From: Oxyruncus cristatus
Lineage: Eukaryota > Chordata > Aves > Passeriformes > Cotingidae
Assembly: GCA_013399855.1 (NCBI GenBank)
Contig: VXAY01001949.1
Location: 1,008,269 to 1,072,268 of the forward strand
Direction: 5' to 3'
DNA length: 64,000 nt
In this document: positions 52,140-64,000 of the stretch, piece by piece
Layout of the letters: each line of letters begins with the position of its first letter
How positions within the stretch are numbered: position 1 is the stretch's first letter
Position numbers and translations under genes: made by a program
Notes under the pieces: model-generated
What the model saw: only the letters and a program-made list of their open reading frames with translations
Told to the model about the DNA's origin: nothing
The model's database searches: none

Positions 52140-52800
52140 ATTTAAATTTTGTGAGGATTTAATCAGTTGGGCACAGCTGTGCAGGATGCACCATAAACTA
52201 CGTTGAAAAATATGTAGACATGTACATTTATCTGCTACAAATTAAGCTCACTTAGAGGTGGTCTTAATGGACCATGTAGCAATCATTACAAGCATAAATT
52301 TTAAACTGTCTGTTTCCAGTGAATTTGCTTTGAAAAAAAATTAACGTTCATCCTTAGTGGAGCACAGTAATAAATGGAAGTACCCTTAATCTGTTAAGCA
52401 CTAATAACCTAGCAATTATTCATTATGAACCCCATGCTGTATAATGTATGTCTGTTACCATTTTATTACCAATTCTTTACTTAACCTGCAAAGGTATAAT
52501 TTTTATTCCAACTTACACCTCGTAATTATATGATGTTTTAAGTGATGTGCCATTAAATTTACAGAATGCCCTGTCCCTTTGCTTTATTGTAAAACATCTG
52601 TACAGTAAAGGATTGTTACAGCCAGTGATCATTTATGACTTTCAGACTCTGCTTCTGCAAAAAGCAGCAACATCTACCTTAGAGATCAAAAAGCTACGGC
52701 TTCATTACAATGCAACACATAAATAAGTCATCAATTATTTAACATGTAAAACGGATAACATTGTAATCAAAGTGAAGCAGTGACCCATTTGGAGCTGAAG
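52140..52800. other. Conserved-element-like non-coding sequence (candidate)
   Basis: A long stretch with varied composition, no tandem repeats, many TAAT/ATTA cores and stops in all frames. This is the typical look of deeply conserved vertebrate enhancers. This is pattern recognition only; conservation cannot be seen in a single sequence. Confidence 0.3.
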
Positions 52801-53339
52801 AGAAGGTTGTGGCAGTTTTAAGTTCTCCTACAGAGATTGTCACTTGAAGTCACCGGTGTGCTATTCTAGTGTACATATGCTGCACAATCACTGTTTTTCA
52901 CAGAAGAAAGGGGAAACCATCTCCACTTACTGAAAGGCCCTTTCTCACCCAGACACTGCAGTGTTGACCAGAATACAGATTGTCAAACCACAAAAAAATC
53001 CACTCTTTTCAGTAACTTCCCCGGGTTTGCATCTTTTCTGCCCTGCACCAGTCAGAAATGGTGTTATTTGCGCTGGGAAAGCAGGTGAAGCCATCAAGTT
53101 TCTTGAAGGAACCAAAGAGGAACTTAGAAATAACAAACAGTGCACTCAAGCTAGAAATAGAACAAGTTTTTCTTGTGGAGAAATGACTTATCTCAATTCC
53201 ATTCATCGAAATTTTGGCATTCAGCATCCTAAAGATTAGTTCCTCTCATTATCAGCTGTCAAGAATATTAGTGAAGTGCATTTTCAGAAAACAAAGAAAA
53301 AAAAACCCACAAAAAAATCCCTTATTTTTATTTTACGGG
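52801..53339. other. Non-coding sequence, nothing recognised
   Basis: The overlapping short frames at 52945-53239 lack domains. I see nothing else here. Confidence 0.55.
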
Positions 53340-53361
53340 GAGTCAACAAAGCTGTTGACTC
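53340..53361. repeat. Perfect hairpin with overlapping AP-1-type site
   Basis: GAGTCAACA (53340-53348) and TGTTGACTC (53353-53361) are exact reverse complements around AAGC. TGACTCA at 53356-53362 matches the AP-1 consensus, and a further GTCAAC copy follows at 53363-53368. Function is unproven. Confidence 0.7.
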
Positions 53362-56300
53362 AGTCAACTCAGCTTGTCTTACTCAATTCTTCATAAAGTC
53401 ACATTTCCTAGTTCCTTTGTTGGTGTAACTGTTCAAATCGCAGGTTTCCAACACACTCTGCCCTGTCTTTAATGCATTTGCCAAGTATTCCAACCGGCTT
53501 TAATCCAAACTGATGAGGACAGACTTTGACATTTCCTGCCATTGCCCTCTCAGAAGCAAGGAGCTGTTAGCTCTCCTGCACTTACAATATTCCCCCAGCT
53601 GACACTCCTGGCAAGAGAATCAATCTCACTGAAACACAAGAGGTGGGGAACTAGAAATGGCAACACACGAGGCATCTCCTGCAAAGTGCAGGCACAGGGG
53701 GTGGTGTGTGTATGGGAAGTGTGACTGTTTAAGTATGCATCAGTCAAAATAAAAATGAGGACGAGAAAATGAGACAACTACACGTGGAAACAAGCCAGAG
53801 AAAACTCTTTGATTACGTGAGAGGCTAGTACATATGTTTTAGATATAATGAATACTTTTTTAAGTTCAGTGGTGGATTCAGAGACACTGTCACATCAAAT
53901 TCCCTGTATTGCTCTGAAGGATCCTCGTGCTGAAATGTCAGCTGGTCATATCACCTAAAGGCAAAAAGAAATTGCCCTAACATTATGCAGAGCAATTCCA
54001 CTGCTCCATGCTCTATAGCACTGTTTTCTAAGAATAGCTGTTTCAAAAGGAAGCTGCTCTTCGGTGAGAGCCAGAGGCAATTGAATTTTACACTGAAAGT
54101 GGCTATAGGCTTTGTAGAAACATTTAGGAATATTAAATATTCATGTATTTGAACTAGCAAAATTTGGGACAGTAAAGGCATCCACCGGAATAGCTCCAAC
54201 ATAAATATTTTTAACATTTACTACTACAACTTGAAGTATGGATGTTCTGACAAAGTAAAATGCCACCAAAGAGAAAAAAGTCTTAGAAAATTCTCTTTTT
54301 TCTCTTGTGGTTAGTAGGTATTTATGACTTATCTGGCATCTCCAAATGGCAATGCCCAGGGGTCCAGCCTTCCAGTGAGAGGGGTGTGCCCTGCAATGAA
54401 CTGTTCTAGATCCAAGATGTTTTCCAGCTCAGTTTCCTGTGCTCTGGTTAAAGCAGCTGCAATGCTATGCTTGCAGGAGGTATGCTATCAGTCTGCACTA
54501 TCCCTCCTACAGTCTCATTCTCTGTTTAAAGTTTGAAGGCACTCACTCTTTCTCTCATCACTTCATCTCCAAATATATCAGTTGAGTATTTCACACCCAC
54601 ACAGTCCTCTCCTCTCCCATTTCATCTGAGCCAAGTTGCAATGGCCACATTAACACTAGGATGCAGCTGTACCCTCCACCTCTGGAGAAGTGCTGCTTCT
54701 GGTTTTGCTGCTATCCTGCCTCTCTCCATAGCATCCAGTCAGGTAAGAACATCAGAAAACTGAAGTTGTCAACAACCTGCAAAAGACACGCAGACTTACT
54801 TTATGCTCAGACCCAGCTACATACCTATTGTTCAATTTTTGTAAAGAAATGTTTTATTTACCATTACGTTCAGCAGAATAACCATTAAAAATTGTATTAT
54901 AGATAATAAAGTTTGATAAAATATTTTCCCAGTGAAATGTAGCAAATTAGACTGCAGAGACTAGTTGTCTCAGAATCAAAATGGCATTAGCCAGAATTCG
55001 ATGTTTGATTTGAACTCTTTTCTAAACTGTTTGCTTTTAAACAGGCAAACCACTTAGTGGAGAACTACAGTCTTCAAAAAATAAATGCTCTTTCACTATA
55101 TATAAAAGTTTCCTGGAGAGCATTGTCTACAGTTTTATTGTAGTAGAGGAGTAGAAAGAACAACTACAGTGATATCATACAGTGTCAAATAAATAAAATT
55201 GAAAATTATTCTGTTTCAGTTTTGTATGACTCCATTCAAAGCCATCACCTAACCAGGTAAATGTACCAGGGCTATACTTTGTGAACAAATGCACACATTC
55301 CTGGGACACCACTGAAGACAAAGAATTTGCTTTGGAATATGAAGAAATAAATTTTAAGACTGGTCTTTTGTAGTTCAGCAAAGGCAGCCTCACTTCACCA
55401 CGGCTCTGCAGCTCAGCTGCCAAACTGCCACTGAACTGCTGCTCCCCGCTATCGGCGCTGTGTGATTATAAGGACACCAGCCAGGCTTTTCTTCTCTATT
55501 TTTTCTTCCCCTTTTTTTTTTCTCTTAATGAAACTTTGACTAAACTGTGTCTGAACTAAGGATCATTCTGTTATAACTTCCAAGCCAAAGTTAACAAATG
55601 CTCACAAAAGCATAAATTCATGTCTGAAAGTGTGGCTACTTCCTGACCAGAGCAGTCCATGGGCTGAAAGTCAACCCTGTGAAATCATCTCTTCATTCCA
55701 GAACATAAACTAGAATGAAGAAAATGGCAGGTCCACATCGCAGTAAGTCTCAGGAAATTCATAAGGCAAGGTATACAACAAAACTATTCCCACACCCACA
55801 ATTTTGGGTTTCCTTTACAAGGCAACAAAAGTAACAGAGCTGGTTGAGTTGCTGTCCTTTGGCACATCAGGGCTCAGGAAGTAGAATTTTTTCAGTTCAC
55901 AAGACAGGCATCTTCAGACTATCTTGATGGTGGCCTTTAAAGCAAAAGACATTGTTTAGGTCTGTGACTTATCAGTCCAGGCACATTGCCAATGGCAAAT
56001 GTCAGTGGGGAATGAGATGATAGGTAGGGAGAAGGGATAGGAAGATATAATTCAAGGTCAAAGCAGGCTTAGAGAAAAGGTGGAGCTGGGGGATTGAGCT
56101 TCCATACTTTGGGCACAAACTGCCTGCTAGAAACAGATCTCTCAGAGGATTTTGCCCCCAAAGTCCAGGGAACTCTCCAGAGCAATAAGGTTTCTCAGGA
56201 AATGAAATGCTTATGAAGGTCTTTACAGCTATTGTCTATGTCTGCATATATTTTAAACTCCCAAAGAGAGCAGTAATTTGCTTCTGCTGCATAGTCTGCA

Positions 56301-58160
56301 CACAAATGACACTTTATTTGGGGAGCTCAAGACAAAATGAAACTCAAGAGAGAGAAAACCAGAATGTAACACATTACCTTCTCTCAGATGCTGTTGAAAC
56401 AACAAACTACCAACACAGTGTCCACATAGTCAGATGTCAGAGAAGCTGTGTTTAAGTTACTGAATAAGGTGAAAGAAGGTGTTTTGTTTCAAAAACCAAA
56501 CCTTTCCAGAAAGGGGAACCCAGCAGAGCATTCAGGAAGTGTTTCAGAGAAAGTAGTGTACAATACACTTCCATAGTCCTGTTTCAGGCCCAGGGACGTG
56601 AAGAGCAGAGCAGAGCAGTTCAGTGGTTTTCAGAACAAAATTGTTGCAATATGATGAAATGCTTGCCTAGTTGAGAGGACTAGCAGATGCATTTTGAGTT
56701 GCACTGAGGTGAGGTGATCATTTTTAATTGAAACAAGGTTAATGATCAGCACTTCCATAGCAGAAGTTCCAGATACAGAAAGCAGTAACAGGATGTTGAA
56801 GTCCTAGCCCTCCAGTATATTGAGTGAGAGCACCAAGTTAAATATTCTGTGCCTCTCCTCTTATTATTGTAGACACTGGGACTTCTTAGTTGGATATTCT
56901 TTAAAGAAGGCCTTTCGCCTGGTCTTTGCACTTGTGCATACTCTTGGTCCTCCTGCAACTTGAGTCACACAGACATAGGACACAGACTTATAACAGAGGC
57001 TTGGGACATTTTAGGAGACTCAAAAAATTCTCTTTGCCCTATCTGACACAATTCCTGTGTCTGTTCAATGTTACTCTGCCTAATATACTCCAGATCATGT
57101 ACTTCTTGGCCCTTATCATACTGTATGTTTAAACATTCATTGTTGCAAGGGAACATGATTCTTTCTTTGGGAAGAATAAACACAAATACAGTGAGATAAA
57201 ATTATCAACAAATTAAGTCAGCAAAGTCTTACAATAAATAATGTAAGATAGTACTAACAGTTGTATTGGAATTGTTCTCTAAACCACCTCGAGTTGAACT
57301 TCTTTCATCTACTTCTTGGTATCCCTAACCACAGTTCACAATGCTTTAAAAATTGTCAGGACAAAAAGCATTTTAAGTTTTTATGTTCTACAGAAGGCCA
57401 TTAGGAATACCACATCTGTTCATGTTTCTGCAGTAAATCAACAGAAAGCGTTTTTCTTCTCTTTCAACAATTTTAATGATTTCTAACTTTGTTTATGTTA
57501 CACAATTTCTCATGACTTATTTCATACTTAACAATTTTTCTTGTTTTACTAATAATTTGAGATGAGTTGTACGAAATTTTTTTTCTACAAATTAGTAAAG
57601 GATCAGCACCTTCAGCTCCTGGCAAGCTGTTTGTAGCACAAGTCAACAGGCAGTATGCCAAGAGAGTATTAAAACACAACTACTTCTATACTTCCAGGCT
57701 TTTTCCCTACTTCATCATTACTTTGTTAGGCCATTTACAACTTGTCCAGTTGTATATGGATCTATGATCAGAAAGGCTATTCTAACTAAATCTACAAATA
57801 ACAAAGACCTGTTGAAAATGTGGAAAAAACAATACCCCGCAGAGATATACTTTATCCTTGATGACTTTGTATGAGTAAAAACAACTTGATTTTTTCTTCC
57901 TTGTGTGATTCTAAGTAAAAATTTCTGTCACAAAAGGATTACTTGCACTTTTAGATAATAGACCCAGTCCATACTCATGAACTTAATTTGGTCTACTATC
58001 ATGTGACAAGCAATAATAATGTTCAATGTGAATATTCAAATGCAGACTTCAAAGACCAAATCACAAATTTTCTCAGGATTCATCACAGTTTGATTAGTAT
58101 GAAAGTCTTTCATAGGTACGTTGGCTTTTCACCATGGAAAAAGTTCATGCATCAGTAGCA
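53362..58160. other. Non-coding unique sequence
   Basis: No gene is supported. At 54743 a strong splice-donor-like CAG|GTAAGAA follows two overlapping + strand frames (54324-54536 and 54533-54763) with no known domain. A (GCAGA)n triplet of short units lies near 56604-56618. The - strand frame at 55175-55423 begins MAAELQSRGEVRL and sits in a slightly GC-richer spot, but no family is recognised. Confidence 0.5.
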
Positions 58161-58164
58161 AAGG

Positions 58165-58190
58165 CTGAGTTTTCTTGATTGAAAACTCAG
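58165..58190. repeat. Perfect 10-bp-stem hairpin
   Basis: CTGAGTTTTC (58165-58174) and GAAAACTCAG (58181-58190) are exact reverse complements around TTGATT. This is the longest perfect stem that I found. No T-run follows to make it a terminator-like element, and it is too short for a microRNA precursor. Confidence 0.75.
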
Positions 58191-58260
58191 AATGCTCTTC
58201 TAAGACCAAGGGCAAAACAGGCAAGTTAACAATGATCACATCTGACTGCATTTAGTTAAA

Positions 58261-58323
58261 TGTTGCTGCTGCTGCAACAGTGCTTTAAAAAGCATTGGTT
58301 TTTCAGCAGTACAACAACCAATG
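58261..58323. repeat. Three adjacent inverted repeats
   Basis: Stem 1: TGTTGC/GCAACA at 58261-58279 with a TGC-repeat loop. Stem 2: TGCTTT/AAAGCA at 58281-58294. Stem 3: CATTGGTT/AACCAATG at 58293-58323, which places two CCAAT motifs head to head. All arms are perfect. Confidence 0.65.
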
Positions 58324-61300
58324 GCCCCAGTTAAACCAAACCTCTAAACCCCAAGATTTGTTTATAAAAAGATCTGACCACCCTCAGATCTAGTTAAGGT
58401 CATAGACTATCAAAAGAAGATGCTTCTGACTACTTCTAAACAGGTGAAAATATCTGCAGATCCCCAGACACAGAAAACCCTTTGCCATGCTGGGTTAAAA
58501 ATAAAAAAAAATCAGGCCTGCACTGAATGGCCTCAGGATGGAAGCACATGGGGAAAGAGGGAAGCTGGTGACTGCTCCTGAGGCCATCCAGTTTGCTGCT
58601 TAGGCATCAACCAATCCAACTACATATAGGCTGTGAGCAATCAGACCCCAGGGGTTTTGGAAAAAAGAAACGGTATTTGGGCATTTTTGCTGCATTAACT
58701 AAGAAAAAAATGTAATATTTATAGTCTATATATAAAAGCCAAGTTTAACAGGTTTTTGTATCTCTTATTAAACGATTGGTACTATTGATAAATCAGAAAT
58801 CCTGTTCTCGAGCACCAATGGAATTCAACATTCAGGATTCATTTGCTTGGGGGCATAAAAATTCTACACTTTAGGCTATAGAGAGTAATTAATTGTAATT
58901 TGTTTCTCTTTGAACTGAAATAAATGATGAGTTGTGGGAGAAAGTAATTCAGAACAGGATAAAATCATCATGTAGTAGGTCTGTGTGAACTTTCATGAAC
59001 ACTGATGATGATTTTGTGATTATAAATCTTCAAAAAGCTTTACACTCACAGCAAAGTGTGAAAATACATTCAAATTATATTTCAGTTAGGTTTTACAAAA
59101 TTTCTAAATTTCCACTTCAGCGCTTTGAAGAATTTCAGTTAGCTTTAGGAACTGAGTACAGCTTGTCCTTACACATGCTGGCTTCAGTGGCAGACCTAAA
59201 AGTCTTCTGACATTTTAGCTAAAAAAGAATTTCATATATCAAGGTAAGATTCCTGCCTCTGAAAACAGACATGAAACAGCATGGTGCAATATTTTACATT
59301 GATTTTTCCCCTAGGTTTATTACATATATTTTAGACAGAATTAGCCTAGTCCTCTCACAGAAATTATGTGTGAAAGCATAACAAAACTGAGGGACCAAAA
59401 TTACAGAAGCTCGTTGGAGGTCTGTGACCAGCCTGTAAGTATGAACAGATCTCTCAAATACAAAGTTAGACCATACTTAAAAAGAAAAGAAAAAAATGTA
59501 AAAGGGTTTGAACTAGTTCTTCCTAGTAATTTCTACATCAAACTGTAACTATAGAGAGAAGATGACTGTTAGAGAAGACAACTTTTAAGGCTACACTTAT
59601 GGAATTTTTTTTTTTTACTTTTTTCAGGAAAAAAAAAAACAAACCCTGTGTATCAAAGTGTGAAGTTCTGTTACATACTTTTTCACATACTGAAGAACAA
59701 CAGCAGCTCAGATACTTGGACTACTAAACATTGCAAAGTCATATTCATTTACACTGAGCTGAGAATGTGTCCAGTTAAATATTATTAAACACATATTTTA
59801 CTCAGGTCAGGTACAAAGTACATCTCAGTAGTACCACCCCATGCACACTTTGGGAAACTCCTCCCATATCTGCTGTATTAATAAACGACAAATTGTCTGC
59901 AGCACAAACAGAGAACAAATAACTCAATGGAGGACATTAACTCAGCCTGCCTAACTTTTTAGTACTTTCCCTGTGTTATCTGCATCCTTGTTCATGTCAC
60001 CTAATCTGCTTTTATATGTACAGAGGTTTTTACATATATTTATATATAAAACAGCCATTTGGGAGTAGCCAAGATAATGTCCTATGGCCAACACCTCAGC
60101 TCTGGCAGGACTTCCTACCACAACAGCAGGAGACATATTTTTCAGTATCTTGAGCTTATGTTAAAAAGATAAACACCACACAGTAAGCCTAAGTCATACA
60201 AATATTAAAATCCTTCTTTGTTTGTCACTCTCCTCGAGCACATGGTAATATCACTAAACAAATAACAGGAAGTCAATGGAGAATTGCTTTCAAAATCTCA
60301 AGGTGTACCATGGCAGAACTAAGCACTACAATTTCAATTCCCTTCTTGGAACAACACAAACAAACTCATTAATAACGATTATGTATTTCTGGTAGTTTAG
60401 AGATTAGAAATATATTTTTTTGTTTCTTTATTCATTTTCAATTAATTTCATAATCTGGGGGGGGGGGGGAAGCAATAACCCAGCCATGGGGAGAAACACA
60501 TAGCTGGAAACCATTTAGCTATGTGGTAAATAAGTTATTTTAATTTTCTCCTTGTAAATACCATGTACTAACCTATGTGCAATACTTCAGCCACTCATAT
60601 GGAGACAAGATGCTAATTTATTACTAGAGATCAACTTCTTTTTCATTGAATTACATTTACCTGTATCACAATAGACTCAGATCAAGACTCTGAGCTGAAT
60701 TCAGGCAAGTCCATAGAGAAATTCTGTGAGATAAAAACCAAAATGCAGTTCACAGCACACCTGTTCCAGAGTTGTAGGCAAAAGTTTTAGCAAGGTCAAA
60801 AAATGAAGCACCGTCAGAGGGGATTTGTTCCTAGTACATCTAGCACAACAGTTCTGAAGGTTTTACCTTGGCTTTCTTTCAAAAGTGATTTTTTAAATTT
60901 CTTTTTTTTTAATAGGAGACAGTTACCACTGCTCACACGTATAGGATTTCATGGCCTACCGAACAGGCAAGGACAGCACTCTATTTCTCTGTGTCCTGTA
61001 TTCACTGTAGATGAATAATAATCCCCACTTAACCTCAAAAGCAAGTAATTAATTAATTGCTATCAGCAAAGTGACTTGCAAATATCAAACACTAAAAAAG
61101 TTTGGGGACCTGCCTTCCTTCCCTTTCCACAAACTCAGCTGATATCCCACTGCACAAAGGTACAAAATTTCATGGTCACAACACAGAACAGAATGAGAGG
61201 ACAAAACTGCCCTCTTAGATAGACGGTATCTAGTTCAGAATGGGTGACAGCAGAGTTGAACATGAGATGTACACGAGATTACATGAGAAATTCCATCTTC

Positions 61301-62249
61301 CCTAGACAATTCTTCTAGTCCCTGTATATATCTAACTTTTAGACACCTAATTATACATAGATTTGTACTTGTTAATATGAGATTTTGAGGTAAGAAAAGC
61401 TAAAGCCACTTCAGTAAAGATTCAAACTCTATAATTCATTGCTTTTCATAACTGCATGACTTCAGGAGAGATTGTGAGTTGTCTTTTTTCCACAATTTCT
61501 AGGGTTTTTTTCATTTGGTAGCATCTCATTTGTATTGGTTTAAAACAGAAGTCGTATATTTTCCATATCGCTACAGAACAAGACCTCACAAAATAATGGC
61601 AAAATGCACACAGGCAAAACTAGTTTTTTATTTAAAAACATGAGTGGATTTTACTTAAAAGGGAGGGAAGAAAGGTCTGTGTAAAAAATCCACATTATTC
61701 CTGTATGTTTATTGAATAGAAGAAGATGGGAGGGGGGAAAAATACTACCAGGAGAGAAACCTTTGTGCTCCCCATTTCAAAGTAAGTAAATAAAGGTCTT
61801 CTCATTTCTCTTCCTCAATTCTGCCCAGTATGTTTAAACTTTGTTCTTCCCAGGTATTTAAGTTATGTTCTTGATGTTTCACTGTTTTTGATGTATGCAG
61901 ACCTGGCAACACGCATGTAGAGCATAAAATGACCCATCCTTCAACCTTGTCACCACTTTTTGTCCCCCTTCATCCCCGCACCTGCACATGTTTTTTGTTA
62001 GAGTCTGAAATATGAAAGAAGACCTGTGTGGAAGACTACTACATTTATGAAGTGTTAAAGATACAGCAAATAAGCTATAACTTCCCCTAAAACAGATTCC
62101 TACATGTTTGTAGTTACTCCCAGTGCTGAAACACATATTCTTCTGAATTTATTAATGAGCTTTCATTCCACTCCTGAAGTATAGTACGAAAAATTATCAT
62201 TTAACCCTGAACAAAGAACGCCCACGTTAATTCTGTTACAAACAGCCTA
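58324..62249. other. Non-coding AT-rich unique sequence with homopolymer runs
   Basis: No gene is supported. It contains T12 and A11 runs facing each other at 59605-59639, a run of 13 G at 60457-60469, and TTAATTAATTAATTG-type homeodomain cores near 61045. Frames up to 85 codons show no domain. Confidence 0.55.
60457..60469. repeat. Poly-G run (13 G)
   Basis: Thirteen consecutive G in AT-rich surroundings. Long G-runs are uncommon and can form G-quadruplex structures between molecules; they are also frequent sites of sequencing length error. Confidence 0.85.
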
Positions 62250-62570
62250 TACCCAGTGGCGTACCCCGCTCTCTGTGTAGCACGCACAGTGACAGAGCAA
62301 GGAGACCAACGGCAAATGTTTTCTCCCCGCTGCACGTGTAAGAGGAAAACACGAGACATCAAGCCAGTGGAGCCAGGAGGACCAGCAGTGGTCCTTTGCT
62401 CCAGCAGGGCCAGGCCAGCTGGCACTGGGCCTTCTCCAGCCTCACGGCTCCTGCCAGGCACACGCTGCCATATGGCCCCTGGGAGCATCCAGAGCTCCTT
62501 TCTGCAGGCTAAGCAGGGACACACAGAGCTGCTGCCTCCTGCAGCACCCGGCCGGGCTGTCCCGTAAGAT
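62250..62570. other. Small GC- and CpG-rich island
   Basis: This is the most GC-rich stretch of the window, with about a dozen CpG sites in 320 bases and a perfect CCCGGCCGGG palindrome at 62547-62556. Both strands are open for more than 100 codons (+ 62256-62567, - 62201-62524), but this follows from the scarcity of AT-rich stop codons in GC-rich DNA. Neither frame has a recognisable domain. A small promoter-like CpG island or an unrecognised repeat are the main options. Confidence 0.4.
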
Positions 62571-64000
62571 ATTTTTGTGAACTAGTGTGCTGTAATTAGG
62601 AACCCCTCAGTCTGCAGCTCGTGAAAGAAGAACCCTAAGTATTACTGTTATTTATATTCTGTTACAAATGCGTGCAATCATTTCGCTTGGGTACAATATC
62701 TATTTCAGACTAGATCAGATCAGGGTATTACTCAAAGGCAAAATGTGAAAATTAGAAGCATAAGGAAGCTGAGCAGATTATGTACATTTTGGCTTAGTGA
62801 TTGAAATCACAAAATGGGAAATAAATTCTGATTACCAGAAACCTTCTCTTTGCCCTGAAGTATTTTTTATTAGCATTATTATTATTTTCCTACACCTGTT
62901 CTGTAAATTGCACAAATTTTGAATCGAAACAGGAATTCTGAAATTTAAAACCAAAAGGTTTTAAAAGTAGTGGAAAAAGCTTTCAATATTTCTGAATTTC
63001 ACCTTCTTTCTTATTGCAGTTGAAATGGCTTGTCAGATTCAGTCTGTAGTGACAAGCAGAGAATTTCATCCCATTGAAATAGCATTCTTTGAAAAATTAT
63101 TGTTGATAAAAAGTATTTATTACACTAATACATAATATACCTCAAAGTCAGTGTTTTCAGATGATCTAAAATAGGAATAAGCTTTGTTTGGAACACCACT
63201 GTCAGAAACAGAATGGAGATTGGTGTTTCCAAAACAAGATAAATTTAGAAGGACCATTGAGGCAGTTACCTGAGGTCGTAGGGTAGGATTGCATTCCAGG
63301 GATCTCAATACAAGCACCTATCTCTTTCCATCATCTGCACCAGCAGGCAAGGTCTACCAAAACTGAGAGCAAGCAGTCTAAATCAGTCTCAACTCTCTGG
63401 CACTTAAGCACAAAAATGGCATATAACTGTTACTTGGAGACCTGACTGCAGCCCTAACACAAACATACATAGAAACCAAAATAACACATCAGTGGAAACT
63501 GTGGTTGATCAAAATCTCTGCATAGGAAGCCAGCAAGTGAGGAAGAGCAAAGGCAAGAAGCAGTCACAGGCTGGAAAGCAAATTTCCAAGACACAGCATG
63601 GAGATGGATGTTTGCACAGGGCACAGGGACTCAGCCACGGCTGGGGGGCCACTAAAGAGTCGCCCCCACCCGTATCTTACCAGTGACAGGATGGAAAGTG
63701 ATACTTCCTTGGAAGTGATCTCTGGTGTTAGGAAAACTGAGCTTCAAACAGCCACAGTTAAAATCAAATCTAAACCTGAGCTGATGATTGCTACAACTGG
63801 AAATGGTTTGGGCTTCATTTCTGAGCATCTTATGACTAAATTTATGAGTGTGTGAGCTTCGAGAGCTTCAAAAAAAAATGTAGATAATGCAACTCTACAG
63901 AATTTATGCTATAACTGTACATCTGCCACATTCTATGGCATTTAAGGCTCATTAAATTCTGAATCTTGTGTCATCTGCCCTTGGCTTAAAATAGTTTTGT
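62571..64000. other. Non-coding sequence, nothing recognised
   Basis: The frame at 63598-63855 (+, 85 codons, ending ISEHLMTKFMSV) and its neighbour at 63492-63686 have no identifiable domain. No repeats of note. Confidence 0.5.

Noticed and set aside
62201..62567. Two opposite frames of more than 100 codons as a gene
   Set aside because: GC-rich sequence has few stop codons, so long frames on both strands are expected; no domain was seen.
1..64000. Endogenous retrovirus, CRISPR array, tRNA or bacterial-type operon
   Set aside because: I saw no LTR pair, primer-binding site, gag/pol motifs, regular spacer repeats or tRNA box structure.

Overview
The window reads as AT-rich vertebrate nuclear DNA, most likely from a bird. 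The main evidence is the repeat content. I see five pieces of CR1, the dominant avian non-LTR retrotransposon. Two are on the + strand near 13.3-13.5 and 19.05-19.2 kb. Three are on the - strand near 20.1-20.4, 35.6-36.2 and 38.5-38.7 kb. Several end in the ATTCTATG-type CR1 3' end. I see no Alu, B1/B2 or L1 sequence, no recognisable endogenous retrovirus and no bacterial operon structure. A crocodilian or turtle would also carry CR1, but the sparse repeats and short simple-sequence tracts fit a bird better. No species can be named.

I could not support any protein-coding gene. Open frames are all at most about 146 codons, which is about what chance gives in 64 kb of AT-rich DNA read in six frames. 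None has a protein family signature except those inside CR1, which are remnants of the transposon's own ORF2. I found no tRNA, rRNA, snRNA or CRISPR array. The window is best described as a gene desert or the inside of a very long intron.

Layout. 1-13 kb: unique AT-rich sequence with poly-T tracts, a TA microsatellite and a 134 bp A/C-rich low-complexity block. 13-21 kb: three CR1 fragments of clearly different age, including a very old one at 20.1 kb. 21-35 kb: unique sequence, with a CpG-enriched pocket near 22.4-22.8 kb, a conserved-element-like stretch near 23.2-23.7 kb, a purine-to-pyrimidine strand switch at 25.6-27.2 kb, and a GC-richer patch with two strong splice-donor motifs near 31.2 kb. 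35-39 kb: the longest CR1, with an internal deletion, plus a short CR1 3' end. 39-64 kb: unique sequence with a probable MIR-type SINE relic at 42.7 kb, a cluster of POU octamer motifs at 42.08 kb, several perfect palindromes and hairpins, conserved-element-like sequence at 52.1-52.8 kb and a small GC/CpG-rich island at 62.25-62.57 kb.

I did not find an undescribed biological system. The most promising leads are candidate regulatory sequences (the octamer cluster, the CpG pockets, the palindromes) and the repeat history. All need alignment to other bird genomes to be decided. Base composition statements are judged by eye, not computed.
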